NCBI GenBank assembly: GCA_013298025.1
Contig: JAAFJE010000015.1
Span: 62,001 to 126,000, forward strand
Length of the DNA stretch: 64,000 nt
Source of the DNA: Cytophagales bacterium
GTDB taxonomy: Bacteria > Bacteroidota > Bacteroidia > Cytophagales > Spirosomataceae
Direction of reading: 5' to 3'
A model generated the notes under the pieces. That model saw only the letters and a program-made list of their open reading frames with translations, did not search any database and had not been told where the DNA came from. Shown one piece after another: positions 18,733 through 28,802 of the stretch. Numbering within the stretch: position 1 is the first letter of the stretch; each line of letters opens with the position of its first letter. Position numbers and translations under genes: made by a program.

Positions 18733-19280
18733 CAACTTACTTTTTTCTCTCGCCTATTTTTTGCCAATCGCACAGCCGACATAATCACAAGGGCAAAAAC
18801 CAACAAGCCCACTACGCCCCAAATCCAATCGACGGCGTTTTTTAGGACAACCAAGAAAACAATAGCAAACAAAAAGATGGTTGCTATTTCGTTGTATAGC
18901 CTAAGTTGAAAGCCCGTAAACCTAAACTTTCCTGCCCTCACTTCTTGTATCAGTCGCCTACAAGCAAAATGATAGACCAAAAGCCCAAAAACGAAGGTCA
19001 ATTTAAGGTGCAACCACGTATGTTGGGCGAAAGTATCCCACCAATTCCAATAAACAAGCGTAAGCCCCGTGAGCAAGGTAAGCCACATAGCTGGCACCAT
19101 AATGGCGTTGAAAAGGATTTTTTCCATCTTCGCAAATTGTGCCTGAATGATGTCCCTTTCCAAGGCGGGCTTGTCGTTGGCTTCGGTATGATACACCAGT
19201 AAGCGAGGCAAGTAAAACAAGCCTGCAAACCAGCTTACCACAAAAATGATATGAATAGCTTTGATATGATTGTATTCCAT
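18732..19280 (-). CDS. hemJ: HemJ-type protoporphyrinogen IX oxidase
   Basis: A 182-residue membrane protein with four to five helices, of the UPF0093/CopD-like family. HemJ oxidises protoporphyrinogen IX to protoporphyrin IX in heme synthesis. The conserved first-helix histidine (HIIFVVSWFAGLFYLPRL) and the MEKILFNAIMVPAM and HLKLTFVFGLLVYH segments are present. The gene is single, between the PorE-like gene and an alcohol dehydrogenase, with its own terminator. Two TATTTTTG -7-like boxes lie upstream on the minus strand (19334-19341 and 19344-19351). Confidence 0.9.
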   Translation of the reverse strand: MEYNHIKAIHIIFVVSWFAGLFYLPRLLVYHTEANDKPALERDIIQAQFAKMEKILFNAIMVPAMWLTLLTGLTLVYWNWWDTFAQHTWLHLKLTFVFGLLVYHFACRRLIQEVRAGKFRFTGFQLRLYNEIATIFLFAIVFLVVLKNAVDWIWGVVGLLVFALVIMSAVRLAKNRREKKVS

Positions 19281-19444
19281 TATAAAGGATTGTACAGGTT
19301 ATTTATCAAGATAAACGTATCTGCTTATCATTACAAAAATAGTCAAAAATACCATCGAACCTACTGTTATTGTTATGAAAAGCCGTTACGGCGTAGCAGT
19401 TTCCTATCTTTTTTATACAATCGCTATAAAAGGCATTAGGGCTA

Positions 19445-20605
19445 TTAATAGCTCATTTCTACAATGGTTTTTACGACCGAAGGCGTAATATCTTTGCGTT
19501 CGCCGAGGGCTTTCCAGCCACGTTCAGTAAAGCGATTTTCGATAAAACCTGCGGCTTTGGCGTAATCTGCGGTATAATCCGACAGGCGTGTTTTCACACC
19601 AATTTCGTGTAGCCACGCCACGGTGCGTTCGATGGCCGCTTGGGCTTTTTCTTCGGTTGTGCCTTCGGTAATTTGCCAAATTCGTTCGCCATATTGGGCA
19701 AGTTTTTCTTTTTTATTTTCAAAACGAGCTTTGTACAAATTCGGGAAAATAATGGCTAAGGTCATGGCATGGTCGATATTGTAAAGTGCCGTGAGTTCGT
19801 GACCAATGGCGTGCGTTGCCCAGTCGGTTGGTACACCTTTTTGAATCAATCCATTCAGTGCCATTGTGCAACTCCACATAAAATTGGCGGCAGCCTTATA
19901 ATCGCTAGGATTGGCTAAAATTTTAGGGGCAACTTCAATCAGGGTTTGTAAGATACTTTCGGCAAAACGGTCTTGTAGCCAAGCATCGGCTGGATAGGTG
20001 AGGTATTGCTCTAACACGTGTGTGTAGGCATCGACAATCCCATTGCGAAGCTGACGCACAGGAATACTGCTAACCACCTCGGGGTCGAGTACCGAAAACT
20101 GCGGAAACAAGCCAGGGCCGCCCATGCCCAATTTTTCTTGGGTAGCCACACGGGTAATGACCGCACCCGAGTTCATTTCTGTGCCTGTAGCAGGCAAGGT
20201 TAGCACCGTTCCGAAAGGCATTGCTTTGAAAATGCGGATAGGTTTTGCTAAAATATCCCAAGCTTCAGCTCCTTCATACTCGGCTGCGGCTACGATAAAT
20301 TTGGTACCATCTATCACCGAACCACCGCCTACCGCCAAGACAAAGTTGATTTGTTCTTGTTTGATGAGTGCAACAGCTTTTATAAGCGTTTCGTAAGTAG
20401 GGTTAGGCTCGATGCCACTAAACTCGATGATAGTTCTTCCTGCCAACGCTTTTTGTACCTGTTCATACACGCCATTGGTTTTGATACTGCCACCGCCATA
20501 GGTCAACAAAATGCGGGCATCTGCTGGAATTTCTTTGGCGATTTGGGCGATTTGTCCTTTTCCAAAAAGGATTTTTGTAGGGTTTTGTAATTCAAAATTT
20601 AACAT
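19445..20605 (-). CDS. Iron-containing (YqhD-like) alcohol dehydrogenase
   Basis: A 386-residue group III dehydrogenase that reduces aldehydes or oxidises alcohols with NAD(P)H. The nucleotide-binding GGGSVIDGTKF motif lies near residue 95. Metal ligands are visible in NGIVDAYTHVLEQYL and in the WATHAIGHELTALYNIDHAMT stretch (His residues about 265-280). It most resembles the butanol dehydrogenase/YqhD branch, which detoxifies short aldehydes. The ATG at 20605 is chosen because the sequence MLNFELQNPTKILFGKG is the usual family start; 12 extra residues upstream are unlike the family. Confidence 0.9.
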   Translation of the reverse strand: MLNFELQNPTKILFGKGQIAQIAKEIPADARILLTYGGGSIKTNGVYEQVQKALAGRTIIEFSGIEPNPTYETLIKAVALIKQEQINFVLAVGGGSVIDGTKFIVAAAEYEGAEAWDILAKPIRIFKAMPFGTVLTLPATGTEMNSGAVITRVATQEKLGMGGPGLFPQFSVLDPEVVSSIPVRQLRNGIVDAYTHVLEQYLTYPADAWLQDRFAESILQTLIEVAPKILANPSDYKAAANFMWSCTMALNGLIQKGVPTDWATHAIGHELTALYNIDHAMTLAIIFPNLYKARFENKKEKLAQYGERIWQITEGTTEEKAQAAIERTVAWLHEIGVKTRLSDYTADYAKAAGFIENRFTERGWKALGERKDITPSVVKTIVEMSY

Positions 20606-20638
20606 GACGATTGCTTTTAATTTATTGATAAGGATAGA

Positions 20639-20646
20639 CAAACGTA
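20639..20646 (-). promoter_or_regulatory. Candidate -7 promoter element for the alcohol dehydrogenase gene
   Basis: TACGTTTG on the minus strand fits TAnnTTTG and lies 33 nt before the chosen start at 20605. It also supports that start over 20641, which would overlap the element. Confidence 0.45.
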
Positions 20647-20823
20647 TGGCTAGTGTCCAACACGATTGCCTCTGATGAGCTACATTTATCAGGCATTTCT
20701 TTCTATGCTTATCTAACAGGCTTTATAGGGTAAAAGTTTCTTTGTGTGCTTGGCTCTCTGAGTAGTTTCCTCAAGGTTTTCCTTATATTTTCGTTAAAAT
20801 TCCTTCCCAACATATTCGTCATT

Positions 20824-23340
20824 ATGAAAAAAATATTTTTATTAACCTGTGCTTTTTGCGGGCTTATGCCTGATATACAAGCACAAACACAACAACTTTG
20901 GTACGATTCGCCTGCCGAAAAATGGGTAGAAGCCCTGCCCATTGGCAATGGATTGACAGGGGCAATGGTCTTTGGTCGGACGGGCAAAGAACTTATCCAG
21001 CTCAACCATACCTCTTTCTGGTCGGGAGCACCCAAAGACTGGAACAATCATCAATCTGCTCAATACTTTCCACAAGTAAAAGCTTTGATGAAAGAGAAAA
21101 AATATGCCGAAGCCGAAGCCTTAACCAAAAAAATGCAAGGGGCTTTCTCTCAATCATTTTTGCCTTTGGCAGATTTAGAACTTACGTTCAGCGATTCGAG
21201 CCATGTAAGCAATTACTATCGTGACCTTGATTTACCCACTGCCACCACACACGTGCGTTACCAGACCGACAAAGCCACTTATGAGCGAGAATTGTTTACG
21301 AGTTATCCAGACAGGCTTTTGGCTATGCAGTTGAAAAGCTCAACGAATAAAACCTTGGCATTTTCAGCCAATTTTAAGTCGTTGGTTAAATACAAAGTTT
21401 GGCTCGATGGCGATATACTGAAAATCCGTTGCAAAGCCCCCAAGCATGACGAACCTAGCTATCGCCGCCAATTTACACCCGAACAAGCCGTACAATATGA
21501 CGATTGGGGAGGAGAAGGAATGGAAGCTGAAGTTTGGTTAAAGGTAAAAACAGATGGAAAAATAGCAACGCTCAACAACCAACTGGTTGTGTCGGATGCC
21601 AGTAAGGCAACACTTTTTGTTGTGGCAGCGACAAGTTACAATGGGCGTTTCCGCTCGCCCGGACTCGATGGACTAGAGCCAAGCCTTGAAGTAGGCAAGT
21701 ACATGTCGGCGGCGTTGGCTCGTTCGTATGAAAGCCTGAAAATGACCCATTATCAAGATTTTCAACAATTATACGGAAAGGTACAACTGAACCTCGATAG
21801 TAAGGGTACGCCTAAAATTCCGACAGATACTCGTATTACTAATTATGCCAAAGATGCCGACCCACAGTTGGTTGCCCTATTGTTTAATTATGGGCGTTAT
21901 TTATTGATTTCGTCTTCTCGCAATGGCGGACAACCCGCCAACTTACAAGGCATTTGGAACAACATGGTACGGCCACCTTGGAGCTCAAATTATACCACCA
22001 ACATCAACGTACAAATGAACTATTGGCCTGCCGAGCCTTGCAATTTATCGGCAACCACCGACCCCCTCTTGTCTTGGATTCAGGATTTATCGGTTAACGG
22101 CGAAAAAACGGCTCAATTACATTATGGACTCAAAGGCTGGGCAACACACCACAATTCCGATATATGGGGACTCACCGCCCCTGTGGGCGACTTTGGTACT
22201 GGCGACCCCGTTTGGGCCAATTGGCAAATGGGGGCAGGCTGGCTTTGTAGCCATTTATACGAACATTATTTATTTACAGGAGATAAAGCATTTTTGAAAA
22301 AAATCTATCCAATTCTGAAAGGAGCTTCCACTTTTGTCATTGGTTTTTTAGAAAAAAATGAAGCAGGTTACTATGAATTAGCGTATGGATTTTCACCTGA
22401 AAATCAGTATAAGTACCAAGGAAAACGCTTGGCGATTTCGGCTGGTACAGCCATGGACTTGGGCATTACAAGAGAATTGTTGTACAACTGTTATAATGCA
22501 GGAAAAATCTTGCAAAGCGACCCCGCTTTTACAGCCGAATTAGCCAAGTTATTGCCTCAATTGCAGCCTTATCGGGTAAATGCCAAAGGCAATGTGATGG
22601 AATGGAGTGAAGATTTTGAAGAAACAGACCCACACCATCGCCATTCTTCGCATCTTTTTGCTTTGCATCCGGGTAATCAGGTAAACCCTTGGGATGCACC
22701 CGAATTGTTTGGTGCGTTCAAAAACGCTTTATTGAGCCGAGGTGACGAAGGTACTGGCTGGGCAATGGGCTGGAAAGTAAATTTCTGGGCAAGGCTTTTA
22801 GACGGCGACCACGCCTTAGTTATTTTGAAAAACCTACTCTCGCCTATGTATGGCAATGGCTACGACTACCATAAAGGAGGAGTTTATCGCAACCTGTTCG
22901 ATGCACATCCACCCTTTCAGATTGATGGCAACTTTGGAGCAACTGCGGGTATTGCTGAATTGTTGGTGCAGTCACACAGTGGAGCGGTACATCTACTCCC
23001 TGCCTTGCCAAGTACTTGGCAAAACGGCTCGGTGAAAGGATTGGTAGCCAGAGGAGGCTTTGAAGTGGACATACAATGGAAAGACGGCAAATTGCTCAAT
23101 GGCAAAATTGTATCTAAAACAGGAGGCATTTGTCGTATTCGTTCCGAAGTTCCTTTGGCAATAAAAGGAGCAAGTAAGGCAAAAGGAAAAGTACAAAATG
23201 TGTTATTGCAAACGATAGAAGGAGCAAAACCACAATATACCACACCCAATGTCAATACAGCAAATAGTTTATCGAAAAGCTATTACGAATATGATATATC
23301 TACAAAAAAGGGTCAAATGTTGGCATTTAAGGCGATTTGA
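20824..23340 (+). CDS. GH95 alpha-L-fucosidase/galactosidase
   Basis: An 838-residue exported glycoside hydrolase of family 95, which removes alpha-1,2-linked L-fucose (or L-galactose) from glycans. A signal peptide is seen at residues 1-20 (ending DIQAQ). The N-terminal beta-domain starts with LWYDSPAEKWVEALPIGNG, a family hallmark. The (alpha/alpha)6 barrel holds the active-site Asn pair in NINVQMNYWPAE and the HRHSSHLFALHPG region, and DGNFGATAGIAEL lies near the end. The ATG at 20824 directly precedes the signal peptide. There is no T9SS C-terminal domain, so the enzyme is probably periplasmic. Confidence 0.93.
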   Translation: MKKIFLLTCAFCGLMPDIQAQTQQLWYDSPAEKWVEALPIGNGLTGAMVFGRTGKELIQLNHTSFWSGAPKDWNNHQSAQYFPQVKALMKEKKYAEAEALTKKMQGAFSQSFLPLADLELTFSDSSHVSNYYRDLDLPTATTHVRYQTDKATYERELFTSYPDRLLAMQLKSSTNKTLAFSANFKSLVKYKVWLDGDILKIRCKAPKHDEPSYRRQFTPEQAVQYDDWGGEGMEAEVWLKVKTDGKIATLNNQLVVSDASKATLFVVAATSYNGRFRSPGLDGLEPSLEVGKYMSAALARSYESLKMTHYQDFQQLYGKVQLNLDSKGTPKIPTDTRITNYAKDADPQLVALLFNYGRYLLISSSRNGGQPANLQGIWNNMVRPPWSSNYTTNINVQMNYWPAEPCNLSATTDPLLSWIQDLSVNGEKTAQLHYGLKGWATHHNSDIWGLTAPVGDFGTGDPVWANWQMGAGWLCSHLYEHYLFTGDKAFLKKIYPILKGASTFVIGFLEKNEAGYYELAYGFSPENQYKYQGKRLAISAGTAMDLGITRELLYNCYNAGKILQSDPAFTAELAKLLPQLQPYRVNAKGNVMEWSEDFEETDPHHRHSSHLFALHPGNQVNPWDAPELFGAFKNALLSRGDEGTGWAMGWKVNFWARLLDGDHALVILKNLLSPMYGNGYDYHKGGVYRNLFDAHPPFQIDGNFGATAGIAELLVQSHSGAVHLLPALPSTWQNGSVKGLVARGGFEVDIQWKDGKLLNGKIVSKTGGICRIRSEVPLAIKGASKAKGKVQNVLLQTIEGAKPQYTTPNVNTANSLSKSYYEYDISTKKGQMLAFKAI

Positions 23341-23437
23341 GCGAAGTTTTTGAGAAAATGATAAAAGCAACACAACCTTTTCTCTAAAAAAGAGGTCTAT
23401 AGGTATAGAAATTATAAAGCAATTAGTGGTAAAAAAC

Positions 23438-23465
23438 AACCCCTCCGACTTGTATCAGAGGGGTT
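23438..23465 (-). terminator. Rho-independent terminator of typA
   Basis: AACCCCTC (23438-23445) pairs with GAGGGGTT (23458-23465). On the minus strand the stem runs into a T-rich stretch right after the typA stop. Confidence 0.75.
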
Positions 23466-23473
23466 TGTTTCTT

Positions 23474-25288
23474 TTAAGCTAATTCCATTTTCTGCTCCAT
23501 GCGCTTACGCTCGTTGGCATCCAAATAGATTTTTCTCATACGAATCGACTTAGGAGTGATTTCTAAGTACTCATCTTTCTGAATATATTCCATGGCTTCT
23601 TCTAAAGAGAAACTAATTTTCGGAGCGATTTTCACGTTGTCGTCAGAACCCGAAGCACGCATATTTGTCAATTTCTTGGCATTTTGCAAGTTTACCTCAA
23701 TGTCATTTTGACGGTTATGCTCACCTACTACCATACCGCTATATACCTCCTCACCTGGATCGATGAAGAAAATACCTCTATCCTGTAGTTTATCAATCGC
23801 ATAAGCTGTAGCAGTACCTGTATTCATCGAAATCAACGAACCATTGATACGACCAGCGATAGCCCCTTTGAATGGCTCATAAGCTTTGAAACGGTGTGCC
23901 ATGATAGCCTCACCATACGTAGCCGTCAATACTTTAGAACGCATCCCAATCAAACCACGAGAAGGAATGTCAAACTCAAGGTGTTGCAAGTCGCCTTTAG
24001 GCTCCATAATCAACAATTCACCTTTGCCTTGCGTAGCCAATTCGATTACTTTACCTGCGGTTTCTTCTGGTACGTCCACCACCAACGATTCGATAGGCTC
24101 AAGACGCTCGCCGTTCGGGCCTTCTTTGTAGATTACCTGTGGCTGACCCACTTGCAATTCATACCCTTCACGACGCATCGTTTCGATAAGTACCGACAAG
24201 TGGAGGATACCACGACCAAATACCAAGAATTTATCTTCCGAATCGGTAGGAACAACACGAAGAGCCAAGTTTTTCTCCGTTTCTTTGAACAGACGGTCAC
24301 GGATATGTCTTGATGTAACAAATTTACCTTCTTTACCAAAGAAAGGAGAGTTGTTAATCGTGAAAAGCATATTCATGGTAGGCTCGTCGATAGCAATACG
24401 AGGAAGAGCTTCTTGTACTTCAAAGTCGCAAACGGTATCACCAATTTCAAAATCTTCGATACCAATCATGGCACAAATTTCGCCTGATGAAACCTCTTCT
24501 ACTTTTACTTTTCCTAAACCTTCAAAAACGTGCAATTCCTTGATACGCATACGTTTGCTTGTACCATCGGCTTTCATCAAGGCTACGCTCATACCTTCTT
24601 TGAAAGTACCTCTTTGCACACGGCCAATGGCAATACGACCGATGAAAGAAGAGTAATCTAAAGATGTAATTTGCATTTGAGCCCCGCCTTCGTTTGAAGG
24701 AGCAGCAGGTATATGTTCAATTACGGCATCAAGCAATGCTGTAATATCAGTCGTTGGTTTTTTCCAATCAGTACTCATCCAGCCTTGTTTCGATGAACCA
24801 TAAAGCGTAGGGAAATCCAATTGGTCTTCGGTAGCATCGAGGTTGAACATCAAATCAAAAACAGATTCGTGTACTTCGTCTGGGCGGCAGTTTTCTTTAT
24901 CAACTTTATTGACAACCACGATAGGTTTCAAGCCTAATTGAATTGCTTTCGACAATACAAAACGTGTTTGTGGCATTGGGCCTTCAAAAGCATCAACCAA
25001 AAGCAACACGCCGTCGGCCATTTTCAATACACGTTCTACTTCACCTCCAAAGTCGGCGTGGCCTGGGGTGTCGATAATATTAATTTTTACGCCATTGTAG
25101 CGTACAGATACGTTTTTCGATACGATGGTGATTCCACGCTCACGTTCAAGGTCGTTGTTATCAAGAATCAAATCTCCAAATTCTTGGTTGTCACGAAACA
25201 ACTTTGAGGCATGAATAATTTTGTCAACAAGTGTCGTTTTGCCATGGTCAACGTGAGCGATAATGGCGATGTTACGAATGCTTTGCAT
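23474..25288 (-). CDS. typA: Ribosome-associated GTPase TypA/BipA
   Basis: A 604-residue translational GTPase that binds the 70S ribosome and helps 50S assembly and stress or cold adaptation. G1 is AHVDHGKTT (residues 10-18), switch I ends in RGITI, G3 is [12 protein letters not shown] and G4 is NKVD. EF-G-like domains II, III and V follow, then the BipA-specific C-terminal domain. Length and order match the family. It is monocistronic, with a TACCTTTG -7 box about 80 nt upstream and a terminator behind it. Confidence 0.97.
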   Translation of the reverse strand: MQSIRNIAIIAHVDHGKTTLVDKIIHASKLFRDNQEFGDLILDNNDLERERGITIVSKNVSVRYNGVKINIIDTPGHADFGGEVERVLKMADGVLLLVDAFEGPMPQTRFVLSKAIQLGLKPIVVVNKVDKENCRPDEVHESVFDLMFNLDATEDQLDFPTLYGSSKQGWMSTDWKKPTTDITALLDAVIEHIPAAPSNEGGAQMQITSLDYSSFIGRIAIGRVQRGTFKEGMSVALMKADGTSKRMRIKELHVFEGLGKVKVEEVSSGEICAMIGIEDFEIGDTVCDFEVQEALPRIAIDEPTMNMLFTINNSPFFGKEGKFVTSRHIRDRLFKETEKNLALRVVPTDSEDKFLVFGRGILHLSVLIETMRREGYELQVGQPQVIYKEGPNGERLEPIESLVVDVPEETAGKVIELATQGKGELLIMEPKGDLQHLEFDIPSRGLIGMRSKVLTATYGEAIMAHRFKAYEPFKGAIAGRINGSLISMNTGTATAYAIDKLQDRGIFFIDPGEEVYSGMVVGEHNRQNDIEVNLQNAKKLTNMRASGSDDNVKIAPKISFSLEEAMEYIQKDEYLEITPKSIRMRKIYLDANERKRMEQKMELA

Positions 25289-25367
25289 CTTCGATGATTG
25301 TTATGAGTTAGCAGGGGCTTGTCTATATTACCGACAGTCCACAAGATAATATTGCTAAATAAGGGTG

Positions 25368-25375
25368 CAAAGGTA
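25368..25375 (-). promoter_or_regulatory. Candidate -7 promoter element for typA
   Basis: TACCTTTG on the minus strand is an exact TAnnTTTG match. It would give a leader of roughly 75 nt. No TTTG is found at the right distance. Confidence 0.5.
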
Positions 25376-25521
25376 CGGAGTTTTTATCAGAAAAGAGCTA
25401 TGCAATGGTAAATAAAAATAGTATTTTTTTGATTAATAGGTAATTTAATCAATTATTATTCAAGATTTTACAATTTATTATGCTTAATAATTACAATAAT
25501 CGCTTGCACTCATCTATAAAT

Positions 25522-27361
25522 CTAGGAAGAAAGCGGAATTTCTAGCCGAACGCAAGTGCCTTGTTCAAGTACTGGTTTGATTTCGAGTATAGCGTTCATT
25601 TTTTTGGCTCGCTCCTGCATATTGTTTAGCCCATTTCCTTTTTTGATGTTTTTTTCATCAAAGCCTACCCCGTTATCTTTGATTTCTAAAATTAATACTT
25701 GTTTTTGTACCAAAATCAATACTTCAACTTCTGTTGCCTGAGCGTATTTGGCAATGTTGTTGATAGCTTCTTTGAATATAGCATAAAAATCATAGCGATT
25801 ATTGGTTAGGAAGTCGGGAGGAAGGGGGCTGGTCCTCTGTATAGAAATGGCAATTGACGTTTTTGGGTTCGAGCATTTCAATGGCAAACTCACGCATTTT
25901 CACCACTGTTTTACTAAACTCTTCGTCAATATGTCGGGCTGCCCACACAATATCGCTTAGGTGGTCTTGTACCCTCAATGAACTGTCTTTGATACGTTTG
26001 ATAATTCCGTAAACTCTTTCGGGGTCTTTTTCAAAAAATCTATCGGCCAACTGGCTCAACATACTGATACTACTGAGCGTAGAACCAAGGTCGTCGTGCA
26101 AATCTCTGGCGATGCGTTTACGAATTTGTTCTTTTTCTTGGAGTTGCGTGATTAACTCTGTTTGAAGGCGTTCTTTTTCTTGACGATACAGATTGATACG
26201 ATAAGCCAAGGCAAATGAAAGGAGCGTTACTTCTAGTATCGAGCCTATTTGGAAGCAATTTTTGGTAAAGCTATTACTGGCCACAAGCCCCGACAATTGC
26301 ATAGTGAAGATGATAGCACCCACCAGTAAAAATCCCCAAGCTATCAGAAAAAAACGGGCAGGCTTAGAGCCTTTCCATGAAATATATATCGCTAAAAATA
26401 CAATATATATCACGGCAATGATGGCTTCGAGGTGAATGAGATTGGTAGTCCAAGCACCAATTTGAGCCCAATTAACGCCCAAACTGGCAACAATAATTAG
26501 CAAAAAACAGTAAAGAATAACCTTCGAGTATTGAGGAAGGTATTTTCGGGCTTCTAAAAAACTATCGGTAAAAAGCAAGCCACCGCCAATCACGGCTGTG
26601 ATAAAAACAGAGGTGTATCGATTGAAATCGAGGTTGCCAGGCCAAAGGTATTCTTGTGCAAAACCTTTGTTGAAAGCAAAGAAAAGCCCCAACGATAGCG
26701 TATATAGCACATAGTAAATATAGGGTTTTTCTTGGGTAGAAAACCAAATAATGAGGTTGTAAAAAGCCATAATCAACATTACGCCCAGATACATTCCTTG
26801 AAGGAGGTCTTTGGAATGACTATCTTCCAAGAAAGCCTGTGCACTACCTACACTTGCTGGCAACAACAGAGGTAATGTGTTGCGTACCCGTATGTAATAG
26901 GTTTGGGTGTGATGCGTTGGTAAGGCTAAATCTATCAAATGGCAGTTGGTCTGCACATCTCTTTTTTCCCAAGGAACATAAATCCCTGCATATTTGGTTT
27001 TGACCAACTGTTTATTTCTCAATATAAAAATAGTGATACTATCAAGCACAGGCTCGCCTATTTCTAGGAACAATGGTTGTAGGGATTGGTTTTGAATCGT
27101 AACCTTAAACCAATATACCGACGACGTGACACCAAAATTGAGATTTTTGTTGCTTTCTGTAGGGCTTACAAATGGCTTATGCTGGATACTAGCAATGGTT
27201 TCTCGCCCAAGTTTATCTTCAAAATAAGTGATATTTTTACCAATCGCAAGAGGATGGTCACTTGAGCGAAAGACAAGTGTATTTCCTAAAATATTTTGAG
27301 AAAAGACACAAAATAAGAGTATAAAGGGGAAAAAGAGTTTATGCTTATATTTTTTCATCAA
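25522..27361 (-). pseudogene. 7TMR-DISM sensor histidine kinase split by a frameshift
   Basis: The first part (27361 to 25799) has a signal peptide, a periplasmic 7TMR-DISMED2 domain (about residues 28-170) and seven membrane helices (about 185-390). A HisKA_3 dimer domain follows, with the phospho-acceptor His in ARDLHDDLGSTLSS (near 415). It ends early after TEDQPPSSRLPNQ. The ATPase part, with the N box FKEAINNIAKYA and the G box IKDNGVGFDEKN, continues in the next frame to 25522. Removing one C from the C5 run (plus-strand G5 at 25824-25828) gives TEDQPLPPDFLTNN and one joined protein of about 610 residues. No response regulator gene is adjacent. It could be a mutation, a phase-variable switch or a sequencing error. 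Confidence 0.85.
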
Positions 27362-27463
27362 ACTATTAAGTGGTAGGTTCTACATTCTTCTTATAAATTT
27401 ACTTTATTCTTCTTATAAAAAACAATCAGGTTGCTAAAATTTATGCTTAAAATGAACAAAACA

Positions 27464-27501
27464 AAAAATCGGTGATAATCAAACGATTACCACCGATTTT
27501 T
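27464..27501 (-). terminator. Rho-independent terminator of serS
   Basis: AAAAATCGGTG (27464-27474) pairs with CACCGATTTTT (27491-27501), extended by an inner partial stem. The minus strand ends in a T run just after serS. Confidence 0.8.
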
Positions 27502-27513
27502 ATAGGTAATACA

Positions 27514-28785
27514 TTACGCAATCACCTCAAATCCGCAATAAGGTACAAGTACTTTCGGAATACGAATACCTTCGGGCGTTTGGTTGTTTTCGAGAATGGC
27601 TGCCAAAATACGTGGCAATGCCAATGCCGAACCGTTGAGCGTATGTAATAACTGTGATTTTCCTTCGGTTTTCATCCGTAGCTTCAAACGGTTGGCTTGG
27701 TAAGTTTCAAAATTTGAAACAGAACTTACCTCTAACCAACGCTTTTGTGCTGCCGAGAACACTTCCATATCATAAGTAAGAGCAGAAGTAAAGCTCATAT
27801 CGCCACCGCACAAACGTAATACACGATAAGGTAATTCTAATTTTTGAAGAATGCCTTGTACGTGCAATGACATTTCTTCTAAAGCTGCATAAGAGTTTTC
27901 TGGCTTTTCGATGCGTACAATTTCAATTTTATCAAACTGATGTAAGCGATTCAAACCACGCACGTGAGCCCCCCAAGAACCTGCTTCACGACGGAAACAA
28001 GGTGTATAACCCGCATTTTTAATAGGTAAATCGCTTTCTTGTAAAATCACATCACGGTACATATTCGTAATTGGTACTTCTGCCGTCGGAATCAAAAATA
28101 AGTCGTCTTCGGTAGCATGGTACATTTGTCCGTCTTTATCGGGCAATTGTCCTGTGCCAAAACCTGATTCTTTATTGATTAAAATGGGCGGCTGAATTTC
28201 GATATAACCAGCATTAATCGCTTCGTCTAAGAAGAAATTGATTAAAGCCCGTTGGATTCTCGCCCCTTTTCCTTTATATACTGGGAAGCCAGCCCCCGTA
28301 ATTTTGTTACCCAATTCAAAGTCGATGATGTCGTACTTTTTAATTAAATCCCAGTGCGGTTGGGCATCTTCTGGTAAAGTTGGGATTGTTCCATTTTCTA
28401 AAACAACCTCATTTTCTTCGGGCGTTTTTCCTGCTGGAACACTGCTATGAGGCAAGTTGGGCAATGTTACCAACACCTCGTACAAGTCCGTTTCGGTGCT
28501 TCTCAAGACCTCTTCCAATTCTTTAGAACGAGCTTTCAAGGCACTTGTTTCAGCTTTAGCGGCTTCGGCTTCTTGTTTTTTGCCGGCTTTCATCAAGCCT
28601 CCAATTTCTTTGGCAAGGGCATTTGATTTGGCTAAAGTACCGTCTAATTCCACCTGCGTTTCACGACGTTTGTCGTCTAATCCTAATACTTTCTCAACGA
28701 TTTCTTCCGCATCTTTGAAGTATTTTCGCTTCAAGCCCTCAATGGTAGTGGCTTTGTTTTCTTTAATTTGTTGTATTTGTAGCAT
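27514..28785 (-). CDS. serS: Seryl-tRNA synthetase
   Basis: A 423-residue class II aminoacyl-tRNA synthetase that charges tRNA-Ser. An N-terminal antiparallel coiled coil (about residues 1-110) is followed by the catalytic core, with motif 2 (CFRREAGSWGAHVRGLNRLHQFDKIE region) and motif 3 (LNGSALALPRILAAILENNQ). Length and order are normal. It starts only 17 bp behind the DUF4435 gene on the same strand, and I see no promoter in the gap, so it may be read from the defence operon or from a promoter inside it. Confidence 0.97.
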   Translation of the reverse strand: MLQIQQIKENKATTIEGLKRKYFKDAEEIVEKVLGLDDKRRETQVELDGTLAKSNALAKEIGGLMKAGKKQEAEAAKAETSALKARSKELEEVLRSTETDLYEVLVTLPNLPHSSVPAGKTPEENEVVLENGTIPTLPEDAQPHWDLIKKYDIIDFELGNKITGAGFPVYKGKGARIQRALINFFLDEAINAGYIEIQPPILINKESGFGTGQLPDKDGQMYHATEDDLFLIPTAEVPITNMYRDVILQESDLPIKNAGYTPCFRREAGSWGAHVRGLNRLHQFDKIEIVRIEKPENSYAALEEMSLHVQGILQKLELPYRVLRLCGGDMSFTSALTYDMEVFSAAQKRWLEVSSVSNFETYQANRLKLRMKTEGKSQLLHTLNGSALALPRILAAILENNQTPEGIRIPKVLVPYCGFEVIA

Positions 28786-28802
28786 ATCGTTAGTTGTAAT
28801 CC

